DNA of 64,000 nucleotides from Saccharomycopsis fibuligera x Saccharomycopsis cf. fibuligera (GCA_001936135.1 CP012810.1:2790001-2854000), one strand, 5' to 3'. Positions 1 through 10,401 are shown, counted from the stretch's first letter. Program-made: numbers and translations. Notes: generated from the letters alone by a model not told the origin.

Positions 1-994
1 TGCAATTTATTCTTGTGATTTCATCAATTGTTGGAGGGAATATCAAGTTCAACTTGGATATTGTAAGGGATCCAACTTCGCCATTCAAAACTTTGATCCT
101 CAAGGGCACAACAAAATTTTGCAAAAACTGTACTAAATTTTTGGTGAAATTCGTTTGTACTTTGATCAATTCCTCGCATATGGAAGTGGTTAATTCGTCA
201 TCATTGATGTCTTCGGGTGGCACCATAGATTCTTCAAGTGGTACTTTATACACTTGCTCCGTAGACTCTGGAGAATATTCAGTCAATGGATCAAACAACT
301 GGTCCAACTGTTCACCAAGCAAGAAGACCAACTTGTTATTTTCATCAATTTCCTCTTCCGAATCGACGTATACGATATCCAACATCAACGCGTTAGAAAA
401 CTTTTGTTGCAAGTAACCCAAATCCAAGATTTTTTCACCAATTTGCGTAGGCACTCTATTTACAATCAATTGCATTGAGGAAGCCAAATCACCAGCAGTA
501 GTCTCGTCCCAGTCGAATGAATTTTCTTCCAACGAGCTTGATTTTTCGAGCAAAATATTTCTCAAATTGACATCCAAGTTAGCATAAGCACGTAATCCAG
601 TTATTGCCAATGACCGTCTAACATTGGATCTTCTATACTCGGGCAATAAATTTTCACAAGCAGGGAAATACCGGGATCTTGCGTCTATGGTAAGAGAGTT
701 GTACTGATTTTCTCCATGTCTCGCAATCAATACCGTGCTGATTTTTTCGGTAAGGGGATCTTCGTACACCATAGCAATGATTTGACTAAATAGAAGAGTA
801 TCATGGCCAACAAAATAAGCAGCATTGGGGATGATTTTTTGCCAGTCATATAAAGTCTTCAAATTTTTGCTGTCGTCGGTTCGTATAAGACTGAGAGATT
901 TTATATCTTGACATGACGGGGTTTTTGACTTGGTGTGCATAGAGCCGTTGTAGCTCTTTGTAGTAGATATGGACCCATGTTTGTTCAGGTACAT
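1..994 (-). CDS. BUD3: Bud3-like DH-domain protein, 5' part (cut by window edge)
   Basis: This is an open reading frame of 331 complete codons on the minus strand, running off the left edge, so only the N-terminal part is visible. The start at 994 is the first ATG; the frame stays open without an ATG through the adjoining (CA)n run. The last ~60 visible residues (TNFTKNLVQFLQNFVVPLR, then a stretch containing FPPTIDEITRINC) look like the start of a Dbl-homology (Rho-GEF) domain of the fungal Bud3 type, preceded by an acidic segment. Bud3 is a bud-neck landmark for axial budding and a GEF for Cdc42/Rho in other fungi. Family recognition is from memory of the motif. The missing C-terminus, expected to be long, could not be examined. 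Confidence 0.55.
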   Translation of the reverse strand, partial: MYLNKHGSISTTKSYNGSMHTKSKTPSCQDIKSLSLIRTDDSKNLKTLYDWQKIIPNAAYFVGHDTLLFSQIIAMVYEDPLTEKISTVLIARHGENQYNSLTIDARSRYFPACENLLPEYRRSNVRRSLAITGLRAYANLDVNLRNILLEKSSSLEENSFDWDETTAGDLASSMQLIVNRVPTQIGEKILDLGYLQQKFSNALMLDIVYVDSEEEIDENNKLVFLLGEQLDQLFDPLTEYSPESTEQVYKVPLEESMVPPEDINDDELTTSICEELIKVQTNFTKNLVQFLQNFVVPLRIKVLNGEVGSLTISKLNLIFPPTIDEITRINC

Positions 995-2027
995 TACGAT
1001 ACTGTGTGTGTGTGTGTGTGATGTTGTAGACAGGTCAGTGGCGCGAAGATCGCTAGTATAAACAATTGGGATCTGTGCGGTTGAAATACCAGGGCAGATG
1101 TGAGTTGCAAACGTTTTTTTGCTTGTTTGAGAGAGGTACTATAATTGTCAGAAGTGCTACTCTGTCAAAAACAACGGCAATGAAGTTTCGCGGCCCAGGG
1201 CAAAAACACTTTTTAACAAAAACAAACAGAAATTATGCAAAAGGAGGGAACGTGGGTGGGATAAGTTAATACAATATATAAAATGAGTGTGTATATAGAT
1301 TGCCGTGATGATAGTATAGCGCCAAAACGGTGGCAGTGGTAATAGTATTATGTCAATAATGTTAATGATGATGATGATGATGTATATACAACAAAGAACG
1401 AGTAAACATAAATAAATAAGTAAATAAAAAAAAATAAAAACAACACCGTAGCTGCGCTGTACACTGCTTTCTTTTTCTTTTTCTTTGTTTTTTTTTTTTT
1501 TTTTTTTCCTGTTTTTCTGAGCTTGCAAGTTGCCCGGCACTGGATCTGAGACATTGACGTATTTGCCGCTGAGTGTTGAGCACTACGGCTGGCGAAACGT
1601 GAATCCATGGATTCTCATGCGCCAAGTTGGCTATTGCGGTTGTGTGCAATGGCAAGAAGCAAGAAGCAAGAGTTCTTGCGAAATGAGTGAGGGAGGCATC
1701 TAATCGATAGTGATAGTGACAGCGGCGAAGGTCTACTCTGCTTTGGACAAAAAAAAAAAAAAAAAAAAAAAAAAAATGTCTTGGTAAACTGTAAAGATGA
1801 TACATACAGTATTATGCATATCTTCGCGTGAACTCAAGGGTGATCATGTGATGTAAACAGAAAATCGCGAAAAATAAAAAAAAAAAAAAAAAAAAAAAAA
1901 GTATTTTGATTTTTTATTTTGATTTTAATTTTAATTTTAATTTCAATTTTGATTTTAAATTTTTTGTTTACTTACTGTTTATTACTGTAGCACCTGAAGC
2001 AACACAAACAGCCCTACGGCCTCCACG
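995..2027. other. Divergent intergenic region BUD3-like / DCC1
   Basis: About 1 kb of promoter-type DNA between two divergent genes. It holds a (TG)n run at 1003-1020, a GATGAT run near 1366-1381, and long homopolymers (T near 1490-1507, A at 1750-1776 and 1876-1900). There are also ATTTTAATTTT-type repeats at 1909-1970. I see no gene or RNA motif. Confidence 0.6.
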
Positions 2028-3359
2028 ATGAACGTTTACACCAGTTTGCAAAATGATACCTCATACAAGACTATTGAGCTTGAGCCTGAGCTACTAGACA
2101 TTGTCACCAAGAACCAAGAACCGTATGTGTTAGCTTAGACAGTTTGACAGGTCAACCGCTCAACCTAATTTTTTTTTCGCGTCTTTTTTTTTTCTTGAAA
2201 ATTTCCGAAAGCGGAAAAAAATATTTGAAAAGAATAGCACTAACGCGTCGCAGGCTTTACTTCAAAGCGCCAAACAACAATAACGGCTTTGCCGTGCTAT
2301 GCTCCAAGAACCAAACGTTCCAGCTCAAGAGAAAAAACCACTCGAATACCGTAATTGCGGCATACCACGAATTTACTGAGCAGGACTCAAGTTATAATGA
2401 AGCTTCCAACACTTACAATCTTGGGCAAGCTGATATAGCCAGCAAGAAAATTGTTGGCGTGACTTCATTTGATTCTGATTTCGAGTGCAGTTTGAGCAAG
2501 GGAACAATTGACACAATGAATTTGCCCGTGTATAATGGCCAAATCGGGTTCCAGCCCAATGAGTATCAGAAAAAGATTTCGGTGGAAGAGCTAAGGGATA
2601 ATTCGCCTATTTCTGAGAATGAGTTTGAGCAGGTGTTTAGTGATTTGAAAGGGTCTGAAGTCAATGGTGAGTGTTTAAAAAGAAACTTTTTTTTTTGAGT
2701 TATGAGTGTATATATGTTATTATTATTATTAGTGGGCATACCATACTAACATCACAGGATACGCATGTATACTATCAGATAGATTCACGAGTGAAGCATT
2801 GAACATCATTATTGTTACCATTCTTGCCACTACCGGAAGTTTCAGCTCGATATCAATTCCAAAGCTTTACGAGAGCATCGGAGATGCCAGTAAATTTAGC
2901 TACAGCGTGGTGAAGACTGTGATAACCAAGTTCGCCGCTACAACGGCTGGCGCTCTGCAAGACTTGTACACGTTGGATGAAAAAGCAGTAGCCACATGGT
3001 ATGGCATTGAAGCGTTGAAACTGCATGCTAAAAAACTTATTGCACCAAATGAGTTCCTAATCAAATGGAAAGGCATGTTTCCACAGTTGTACAGTGTCCC
3101 CATTGAGCTAAGCTGGCTTTGTGGGTATTTTGCCCGGCCGCTAAGTAACCGGATCCAGTATTTTCCCAAGCATTTTCTCTCCAAGGATGCGAAGGAAAGA
3201 TTCAAAGAGTTGTTTGCGGTACAAAGTTCGTGGGAATTGGAGGAGATTACTCCGTTTGTGGAAGAATTGAACGTGAAGAAGCTCAAGATTGAAAAGTTTA
3301 TCATCAAGTATGCCAGGAAGAGAAACGAGGGCAAGAAAGTTGTGGTGATGGCAAGATGA
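2028..3359 (+). CDS. DCC1: Dcc1, sister-chromatid cohesion subunit of the Ctf18 RFC complex (3 exons)
   Basis: Dcc1 works with Ctf8 in the alternative clamp loader Ctf18-RFC, which acts on PCNA at replication forks and promotes cohesion. I join three exons: 2028-2122, 2254-2666 and 2758-3359, giving 369 residues, close to the ~380 of S. cerevisiae. Exon 1 supplies a conserved N-terminus (YKTIELEPELLDIV). The exon 1/2 joint restores LYFKAPNNNNGFAVLCSKN and KRKNHSNTV, as in the family. The C-terminus (WELEEITPFVEELN, then KFIIKYARKR) matches the Dcc1 winged-helix end. Both introns have good signals: GTATGT with ACTAAC then CGCAG, and GTGAGT with TACTAAC then CACAG. Two introns in one yeast gene is unusual. 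Identity is secure; exon borders are inferred from splice signals and frame. Confidence 0.9.
2123..2253 (+). other. DCC1 intron 1
   Basis: 131 bp. Donor GTATGT at 2123, branch point CACTAAC at 2239-2245, acceptor CGCAG ending at 2253. It splits a proline codon (CC|G). The body holds T-runs typical of a polypyrimidine region. Confidence 0.85.
2667..2757 (+). other. DCC1 intron 2
   Basis: 91 bp. Donor GTGAGT at 2667, branch point ATACTAAC ending at 2750, acceptor CACAG ending at 2757. It splits a glycine codon (G|GA). The reading frame otherwise stops at TGA at 2697, so splicing is needed to reach the conserved C-terminal half. Confidence 0.85.
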
Positions 3360-3756
3360 TGATGATGATGATATGAAAGCTATAGCTTGCTGGCCAAGCG
3401 CATGCGCATAATAATATGTGAGCCGCAATAAGCGATTGAGGATGGCGAGTGCCAAGTGCAGATCCTGGCCCGCAACGAGTGTCAGTCTCTCTGTCTGCAC
3501 TGGGAATGGGACAATGTAAAGATAATGTTGGTTGCCGTATGTAAGTAATAATTGTGGAATGCGACAAGGGGACTAAAGCCGAAGACCGGCGAAATATGTT
3601 AAGCAATACACAGAATGGTATACTCAAGTACGATACAAAAAGTTACACGTAAGCACAAGGGCAGGGGCAGGAACAGGGAAGTGTGGATATAAGGATTACA
3701 ATTAGTGATTACAGAATATGGATGTATGGATGGATGTATGGATAGATGGATGAATG

Positions 3757-3790
<34 letters not shown>
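3757..3790. repeat. (GATT)n microsatellite
   Basis: About eight uninterrupted GATT units, preceded by degenerate GGAT repeats from 3718. Confidence 0.95.
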
Positions 3791-3791
<1 letters not shown>

Positions 3792-3855
3792 ATGGTGTTA
3801 TGGTGTTGTCGGAGTTATTTTGTTTTGTTTTGTTTGATTTTTGTCTGATTTTGTC

Positions 3856-3891
<36 letters not shown>

Positions 3892-4002
3892 CGTTTCTGC
3901 ATACAAATTTTTCCTTTTGATTTTCGTTGATTTTCTGCGATAAAGAAAAATATTTTTTTTTTCTGCTCTGTGCTGAACAAATCAACAGCGACAACAACTG
4001 GC

Positions 4003-4044
<42 letters not shown>

Positions 4045-4062
4045 TGTTGTAGTAGTAGTAGT
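4003..4062. repeat. (TAG)n microsatellite
   Basis: About 20 AGT/TAG units with one interruption (TTGTTG) near 4042-4050. Confidence 0.95.
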
Positions 4063-4738
4063 CGTCCAACCATTGTACGCTTACGTCTGTAGCCCTTGTA
4101 GCACACGTCCATGGCAGAACGAGCCCATTGACCACACACCACCATCGTAGCACCACCGTAGAGCGAGTCTCTGTCTCCGTCGGATTGTGCTAGGCGTGTG
4201 TGGATTGTTGTTGTCCAGGTGAGGGTGCGTTCGTCTTCTTTCTTGCTCTTTCTTTCTTTTCTTCTTGCTCAATCAGCACAACCTCCAGACACACAAGAGA
4301 AAACATAAAGAAAAAAAAAAAAAAAAAAATTTTTTTTCTCTCTCTTCCTCATTGCCATCCTCTTACTGCCTTCTCTTTGCTCTGCTTCTCCTAGACTCCC
4401 TCCAGCTGCTGCTCTTCTGCTCCCCCTGTATACCTTGTCTGGCCCCTGGTCTCTTTTGCTGTTGTGCTTTTCCTCTTCTCTCGCCATTCGCAGTCCTTGT
4501 ACTATAGCTAGCAGCTAAATCCCCCAAACCATCTCACCTGCTTAGCCACCGCTTAACTACTGTTAGCCACAACCTACAACAACAGCCACACTCCTTCCTC
4601 CACTTGGATGATCTCGCCGTGCCTATAGATACAACCTGCTCTGCCATTGCCATCCTTCCATTTCAACACTCTTCCTGGGGCTTCTTTCACCGTGCTGGGA
4701 CTCTCTCTCCTCCTCCTCCTCCTCCTATTTGCGTATAA

Positions 4739-7700
4739 ATGCCAACCGACAGCCATTCTCTCAACAAGAATAATGATCCCCAATCCTCCCACAACAGCTA
4801 CAGCAAATCATCCAGCAATAACCGCCAACAGCAGCCAGATCTTCACAATGCTATCCTCTCCAATATAGCCGCCAGCCAGCACCACCCACACTCACACTCA
4901 CACCACCAGCTGGCCCACATCCATCCAAACTACCAGTTTCTCCCTTATGTTCATGGCACTACTACTACTGCTGCTGCTGGTGCTTCTAATCCTACTCGCA
5001 CTGGCGCTACCGCTGTCCACCAGGACCAAAACGGACAATTTCAAAGTCCAGTTACCAGTATTGACTTCCAGCAAATCCCCTCTCAAAACCCATTCCATCA
5101 GCATCAACAAGATCCTCATCAGCCGCAACAACATCAGCAAGATCAACACAACCGCAGCATGTCTCATGATAACAGAATAGCGTCTGATCCAGTCGTCAAT
5201 CCATACCAGTTCACTCACCATCAGCAGTCCCAACCTCTGCTGCTGCTGCTGGTACTGCTGGTGCTGCTGGTTCCTGATATCTCTCACAACCACCACCTCC
5301 ACCAGCAGCAGCAACAACAACAACACAATCACCACCGCGTTGCTAATCAAAGAGCTACTCTGTCATCGTCTATCCCAATGGCTGCAATGCCACCAGCTGC
5401 TACTTTTACAATGAGCCGTCAACAACCTCTTTCGGCCGCCAATACCAACCCCGCCACCGCTGCGCTAAGCTCCTCATTAGCACAAACCGCCATGCCAGCA
5501 CCTTCCATCATTTCAGGTACAATGTATCATCACCAACAACCGCTCGCCATTGAAACAAAAAAAAAGCGTAATGTTAAAGAACCGTCTCAATCTGACCTTG
5601 ACTTAAAAATCCTCATCAACAATGTCGACCAATTTTCTCTCAAGGATCTCGCCTCACTAATCAGGCAGTTGGAAGTAGATGGTGGCATCATTGAAAAAAA
5701 ATCCAAGCTCAATGACAAGAAGCAAAACATTACAAAGGTCGCCCCCATTGATGGAAACGCTGATCCTCAGGAAACAAAGCTAGATACTCAGCAATTCAAA
5801 CAGACTTTGTTATCTTTGCCCGCCGCAAAAAGGCAACAATTGTTTGGTACCGCATGGCTTAAGAAAGCTTGCAAAGTCTCCAACGAGTCCCATGTTCCAA
5901 GAAACAGAATTTTCGCCAAATACGTAACCATCTGCGCTGATCATGGAGTGCCTTCATTATCACCAGCGCCTTTTGGTAAATTATTGAGAATGATATTCCC
6001 ATTCATTACAATTCATAGATACGGTGTCAGAGGTCAAAGTAAGTATCACTATTGCGGGATTCAATTAATTGAAAATGAAAGCGCTTCAGAAGTAGCATCC
6101 CCTTTGAAAAGTGTCTTTGATGGAATTGATTCAGCAATCACATCTCTGACTCAGTCGCCATTGTACTCTGCTACTCAATTGAGTCCTGCTTCAACCGTTT
6201 GCTCATCCTTTACTGGTCCTTCAATGCTACAATTGCCACCACATGCTTCTGCGTCTTCTAGGTCTGCGTCCGCATCTGCTTCAGCAACAGCAGCAGCAGC
6301 CTTAACTGCCAGTTTCACAGATTACTGCGAGGACCCAGGAATGAAGTTCACTCCAAATTTGCTATCTCAGTTGGAAACCTTTGGCACTTCGGTGAATGTC
6401 GAAGAAGAGCTTCACTTGTTTTTAAAATTACCATCAATTGAACCATTTTTGCCTTCGTCGGAACCATCCAATAGCGATATTGCTGCAACTTTGTATTCAT
6501 TGTACAAGAGCCACTGCACTTCGGTGTTTGAATCGCTAAGATATATGAAACTTAAAACTTTGCAAAAATCGCTAAACCTGTTTCAACGATCATTGACCAA
6601 TCCAGTCTTCAGGCTATATACCAGCGAATCAGTAATGAAATGGGTGCAAAAATCCGACATTATCATGTATCAAAGCATCTTGAAAATGTTGGGCAAGCTC
6701 ACCCTTCAAGAAGTTCCAGTGCACGTTCTAAAGCAACTAAAACATATTTCAAACGTTTATCCAACGTTGCTTGCTGAAAGCTTGGTCAATTTGCCCAAAA
6801 GACTATGTTATTTGAAGTTGACTTCAGCAAAGAAGTTTTGCAATTTGATGGCTAAAATTGTGGAAATTTCTCAGCTTTGTGCCAAAATCGGTGGCCTTAT
6901 TGGCAGTAATAGTGCTGATGCTAATGTGGCTAAAGCATTGTATCATTCCTGGACTGATAATGTTAATGCGACAGATATTGTATTGCAAGAATTTACCTTG
7001 CATGACAACAATGCAGAGATTTTAATCAAGGTTCTCAGTCACGAACTTCCAAATCTTCTACTCGCTGAACCTGGTTCTGATCTTACAGAAAAACTACCTA
7101 CTAGTGCCACTCCTACAACAGCTACCAAGTTGGAAGGACTTATCTTCAAATGGCTAAGCTACACCAGTACGCTACCTTCAAGAATTCACAACATTTCTCC
7201 CAAGATTTTTGCTCTCCTTTTGAACAATTTGTTAGATTCTGCACTTAAGTCAATTTTTTACATTGACGAACAATCTTTTGTTGCATGGTGGAGTATCAAA
7301 AGCTGGTTGATTGAATGGTTGAATTGGTACGGTGAACTAGGTGGGTTTTTGGCAATGTTTGAAAATGAACATGCAAATGAAGCACTAATGAATAGTCTTG
7401 CTAGTGCGGGAGAAGAGTTGATGCGGTCTACAGATACGTTGGAATCATTAATGGAATCAACAATGATGAAGGGTGATGTTTCTGCTAATACTACTACTAC
7501 ACACACTACTAACACTGATTTAGGAAATTTTAGTTCTGTCAACAGTCATCCTGATTTAACTCAGAATAATGATAGCAGTATTTTGAGCATCCATCATAAT
7601 GAAAATAATAACAATAACAATAATGGTAATAATAATAATAATAATAATATCAATGTTGAGGTTAACGTTCCAGCAAACAGTAATAGTAATATCATTACCA

Positions 7701-8041
7701 GCCATCACCAAAATCATAACAATGGTAAAAACATTGAAAATTTGAATAATATCGACAGCGTCAACAATATTAATAATCATCTCGGTAATCCTAACGGTAT
7801 AAACATTACTGATGAAGAAAACCAAACTGAAGAAATTGTCCCCCGTTCATTTAATGGTGATGCCACTACAGGTTCCAACAACAACGCTAATGACAGTATT
7901 AATGTCAGTGGTGATAGCAACACTAATTTTAACTCCAACGGGAATGAAACTGCTAACGATGATGGAAAAATTCCAGTAGACTTGTTAGGCGGATATTTTG
8001 GCCCCGTTGACGAAAAGGAATTGATGGCGTTTTTCTCGTGA
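4739..8041 (+). CDS. RFX-family winged-helix transcription factor (1100 aa)
   Basis: A DNA-binding regulator of the RFX family. Fungal members (S. cerevisiae Rfx1/Crt1, C. albicans Rfx1 and Rfx2) bind X-boxes, repress DNA-damage and ribonucleotide-reductase genes, and affect filamentation. The RFX domain spans about residues 366-443: GTAWLKKACKVSNESHVPRN, then YVTICADHGVPSLSPAPFGK, then HRYGVRGQSKYHYCGI. A conserved regulatory/dimerisation-type region follows to about residue 900. The first ~260 residues are His/Gln/Ser/Asn-rich low complexity, and the tail from about 950 is Asn-rich (AAT/AAC runs near 7600-7660). Nine CTG codons at 5237-5269 would give a greasy Leu/Val run under the standard code but serines in a CUG-Ser yeast. 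The 1100 aa exceed the ~811 of S. cerevisiae because of low-complexity expansions. Which Candida paralogue this is I cannot say. Confidence 0.92.
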   Translation: MPTDSHSLNKNNDPQSSHNSYSKSSSNNRQQQPDLHNAILSNIAASQHHPHSHSHHQLAHIHPNYQFLPYVHGTTTTAAAGASNPTRTGATAVHQDQNGQFQSPVTSIDFQQIPSQNPFHQHQQDPHQPQQHQQDQHNRSMSHDNRIASDPVVNPYQFTHHQQSQPLLLLLVLLVLLVPDISHNHHLHQQQQQQQHNHHRVANQRATLSSSIPMAAMPPAATFTMSRQQPLSAANTNPATAALSSSLAQTAMPAPSIISGTMYHHQQPLAIETKKKRNVKEPSQSDLDLKILINNVDQFSLKDLASLIRQLEVDGGIIEKKSKLNDKKQNITKVAPIDGNADPQETKLDTQQFKQTLLSLPAAKRQQLFGTAWLKKACKVSNESHVPRNRIFAKYVTICADHGVPSLSPAPFGKLLRMIFPFITIHRYGVRGQSKYHYCGIQLIENESASEVASPLKSVFDGIDSAITSLTQSPLYSATQLSPASTVCSSFTGPSMLQLPPHASASSRSASASASATAAAALTASFTDYCEDPGMKFTPNLLSQLETFGTSVNVEEELHLFLKLPSIEPFLPSSEPSNSDIAATLYSLYKSHCTSVFESLRYMKLKTLQKSLNLFQRSLTNPVFRLYTSESVMKWVQKSDIIMYQSILKMLGKLTLQEVPVHVLKQLKHISNVYPTLLAESLVNLPKRLCYLKLTSAKKFCNLMAKIVEISQLCAKIGGLIGSNSADANVAKALYHSWTDNVNATDIVLQEFTLHDNNAEILIKVLSHELPNLLLAEPGSDLTEKLPTSATPTTATKLEGLIFKWLSYTSTLPSRIHNISPKIFALLLNNLLDSALKSIFYIDEQSFVAWWSIKSWLIEWLNWYGELGGFLAMFENEHANEALMNSLASAGEELMRSTDTLESLMESTMMKGDVSANTTTTHTTNTDLGNFSSVNSHPDLTQNNDSSILSIHHNENNNNNNNGNNNNNNNINVEVNVPANSNSNIITSHHQNHNNGKNIENLNNIDSVNNINNHLGNPNGINITDEENQTEEIVPRSFNGDATTGSNNNANDSINVSGDSNTNFNSNGNETANDDGKIPVDLLGGYFGPVDEKELMAFFS

Positions 8042-9378
8042 ATGACATTATGGGATGCTTGGTGGCTCTTCGAGATGGCTGAGATAATTATGACGATCGT
8101 TTATTACACAAAAGCGAAAGTGCAAGCATGAAAGACCTAAACGAAACGAATTCATAACTAAAAAGTAATTGAAAACAGAAAATGAAGAAAAAATATATAT
8201 GTATTAAAAAATCAAAATTGAGATTAAAAGTGCTGTTTAGTTGCTTTCCTTGCGTTTTTGAAACAAGATGCTGTTATGTGGGACTTTAGTCTCGATACTG
8301 CATAAAATTTTTATCCCGCATTTTAAATGTTGAATGTTGAGAATCTATTGTTACTTTTATTGCCAACAGTATGGCCATATTTTCATTTTTATCACCGATA
8401 TCATTGTCATTATCATTGTTATTTTTACAACCATTTTTCGTTCTTTTATGATTATGTTGATGAGTTGAATTAAGTCATACAATCATGCTTTTATGTCCTC
8501 TATCTCCTTTTGCATTTTAATTTGAAAAAAAAAATTGTTTTTTTTTTATTCTTTATTATATTATTATATTATTATTTTATCATTTTATCATTTTATAATC
8601 ATCATTTTTTACTTTCGTTCATTCATCCATTCATTCATTTACTCGTTCGTCCATTCGCTCATTCATTCGATCGTATGATTATCTAATCTTTTGATTTTTT
8701 TTCTAGTTCTTCAATCCTTCAATCCTTTATTCGATTGACCCTTAATCATTCTAATTAACCGATTAAAAACGAAAAAAAAAAAAAAAAAAAATTTAGTCAT
8801 TTCCATTGTCATTATCATTATCATTATCATAATCATTATCATAATCATCGTCACAATTCTTACGCTAGTTGTAATCATCATCATTCTTTGCTTTTTTTAA
8901 TTTTTTTTCTAGCTTCTATTGTCTTTTTAATTTTCGTCTATTTTTTTCAATTTTTCTATTGTCTTTTCATACTCTTCTCTTAATTTTTCTATTGCGTTCA
9001 TTCATTTATTGTCATACTATACAACTATTATAATAGTTATAATTATCTGTTCATATTTCATATTTTATGCTTTCATACTTCCATACTCTATATTGTTTCC
9101 AAATCTTTTGTTTTGTAGCAGTTCATGAGCATTAAATAAACACTCAAAACAACGTCAAAAACTAATGAGCGGTTACGGTATATGTCTGACAGCATGCACC
9201 TGCTGCTGTAACGCTACACAAAGCTGTTTACTTTTGCCAATTACAACCCTATTTGAAGTATTTTCTAAACAAATGAACACCACATGGTATATGTTATAAC
9301 GTAAGTTTTTAGCAAGTCACAACAACATACAAATCAATCTTTTCATTCTCTGAATAAGCATGAAGCGCTCCACAGAAC
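8042..9378. other. Convergent intergenic region RFX / PBA1
   Basis: 1.34 kb of 3'-flanking DNA, very AT-rich. It has ATTCATTC-type repeats (8625-8670), TTATCA repeats (8815-8845), an A run (8773-8790) and TTTTTCTATTG repeats (8915-8995). A 44-codon cysteine-rich ORF (9165-9299, +) is the only possible gene and is weak. Confidence 0.5.
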
Positions 9379-10401
9379 CTATATATACATCCCTGAAGTA
9401 ACATAACTATTCAAGTTTGATCTCTTCACAATGTTCTCAGTAAACAATTCGCGCTTTGATTCGTTAAGTTGGAAAACTTCCGAAATTACCTTCGTCGCCG
9501 CAATCACCGAATCATTATTAATTCTTTCAAAACTGGCAGCTCCTTCAGAATCTAAAATCAAATTGACGGCCCTTATGCCATTAAGGGTGGCGGCTGACAT
9601 TATCAGGGCAGTTATCCCCGATATGAAATGTGGTGGTCTCAAGTTGCTGATTTGTTCAAATATAGAGTCGTTAAATTGAGCTTCATCGGATGATGAGATT
9701 GACGATTTTGGTATGCTAGCAAAATTAGACAATTTGCCAATAGATTCATTATAATTCAAAGTACATGGTGAAATAAGCAAAATCTCTTTTGGCTGCCAGA
9801 ATTGCACAATGTGTTTACTGAGTTGGTTATTGGTGATAGGATGAGATCCGGTCAAGTTTGGTACTACAATGGCATTGGTTTGGAGTTCTTGGATTCGAAT
9901 AACGTCAATGGCAAATGGCTTAAACGCTTCATTAGGAGCAACAGCAGAGTATAATTGCTCGTCTTCTAAATAATTGAATTCTTCGTCTTCATTGTCATCA
10001 TCACCATTGTCAATTAGCAGCTGCTTTTGCTTTTGCTTTTGCTTTTGAAGTAGAGCGACATCCTTCTTGATGGAAATGGTGGCAATCACTTCAGATTCCG
10101 CTGGCAATGAATCAAGAATAAATTTCAAATTGTAAGGCAAAACAAGCAATGGGTTCAGCTTGTTAGCTGCAAATATGGCATCATCTTTAGCTTGCGTTTC
10201 AATTGTAGATAAGTAGCTCTGGTAGCTTGGTTGTTGTTGCTGATGTTGAATAATCTCGTCGTTGTTGTCAAGTTCCGACAATTTATGTCTAGGCGTACGT
10301 TCAAATTCAGACCATGGTTTAAACTAAATACAAAAGATTAGTAAGCTGCAATATAAACAGTAAAACATTTTCTAGCGTAAAAATTCCATACGTACAATCA
10401 T
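9379..10401 (-). CDS. PBA1: Pba1-type proteasome assembly chaperone (2 exons, 6-nt first exon)
   Basis: Pba1 (Poc1) pairs with Pba2 to guide assembly of the 20S alpha ring. I join exon 1 at 10401-10396 (ATGATT) to exon 2 at 10323-9379, giving 316 aa (S. cerevisiae ~276). Without the splice the long frame has no usable ATG at its 5' end. With it the protein begins MIFKPWSEFERTPRH, which matches the conserved MLFKxW start of Pba1. The C-terminus ends M-Y-I, a hydrophobic-Tyr-X (HbYX) tail, the motif Pba1/Pba2 use to dock in alpha-ring pockets. The middle contains acidic and Gln/Lys-rich low-complexity segments (KQKQKQKQ). It is divergent from THP3. The family call rests on the N-terminus, the HbYX tail and overall pattern. 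Confidence 0.8.
10324..10395 (-). other. PBA1 intron
   Basis: 72 bp on the minus strand: donor GTACGT directly after ATGATT, branch point TTACTAAT, acceptor TATTTAG. It lies right after the second codon. Confidence 0.8.

Larger units (their letters stand above)
3360..4738. other. Long upstream region of the RFX gene with microsatellites and CT-rich leader
   Basis: 1.38 kb between two same-strand genes. It contains (GATT)n at 3757-3790, a T run at 3860-3890, (TAG)n at 4003-4062 and an A-run/T-run junction at 4312-4338. From about 4230 to 4735 a strongly pyrimidine-rich stretch (CTCCTC, CTTCTC) leads to the RFX start codon. The length and CT bias suggest a long 5' leader. No independent gene is visible. 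Confidence 0.55.

Noticed and set aside
1157-1805. Minus-strand frames of 86-147 codons upstream of DCC1
   Set aside because: They are built from poly(A/T), CAT and AAG repeats (Lys, Phe, His, Ile runs) and overlap each other in three frames.
2244-2249. ACGCGT (MCB, G1/S element) near the DCC1 start
   Set aside because: It overlaps the branch point/acceptor of intron 1, inside the transcript, so it is unlikely to be a promoter element.
4898-5350. 150-codon antisense frame in the RFX N-terminus
   Set aside because: An antisense shadow of Gln/Ser/His repeats, with Leu/Val/Ser runs and no family features.
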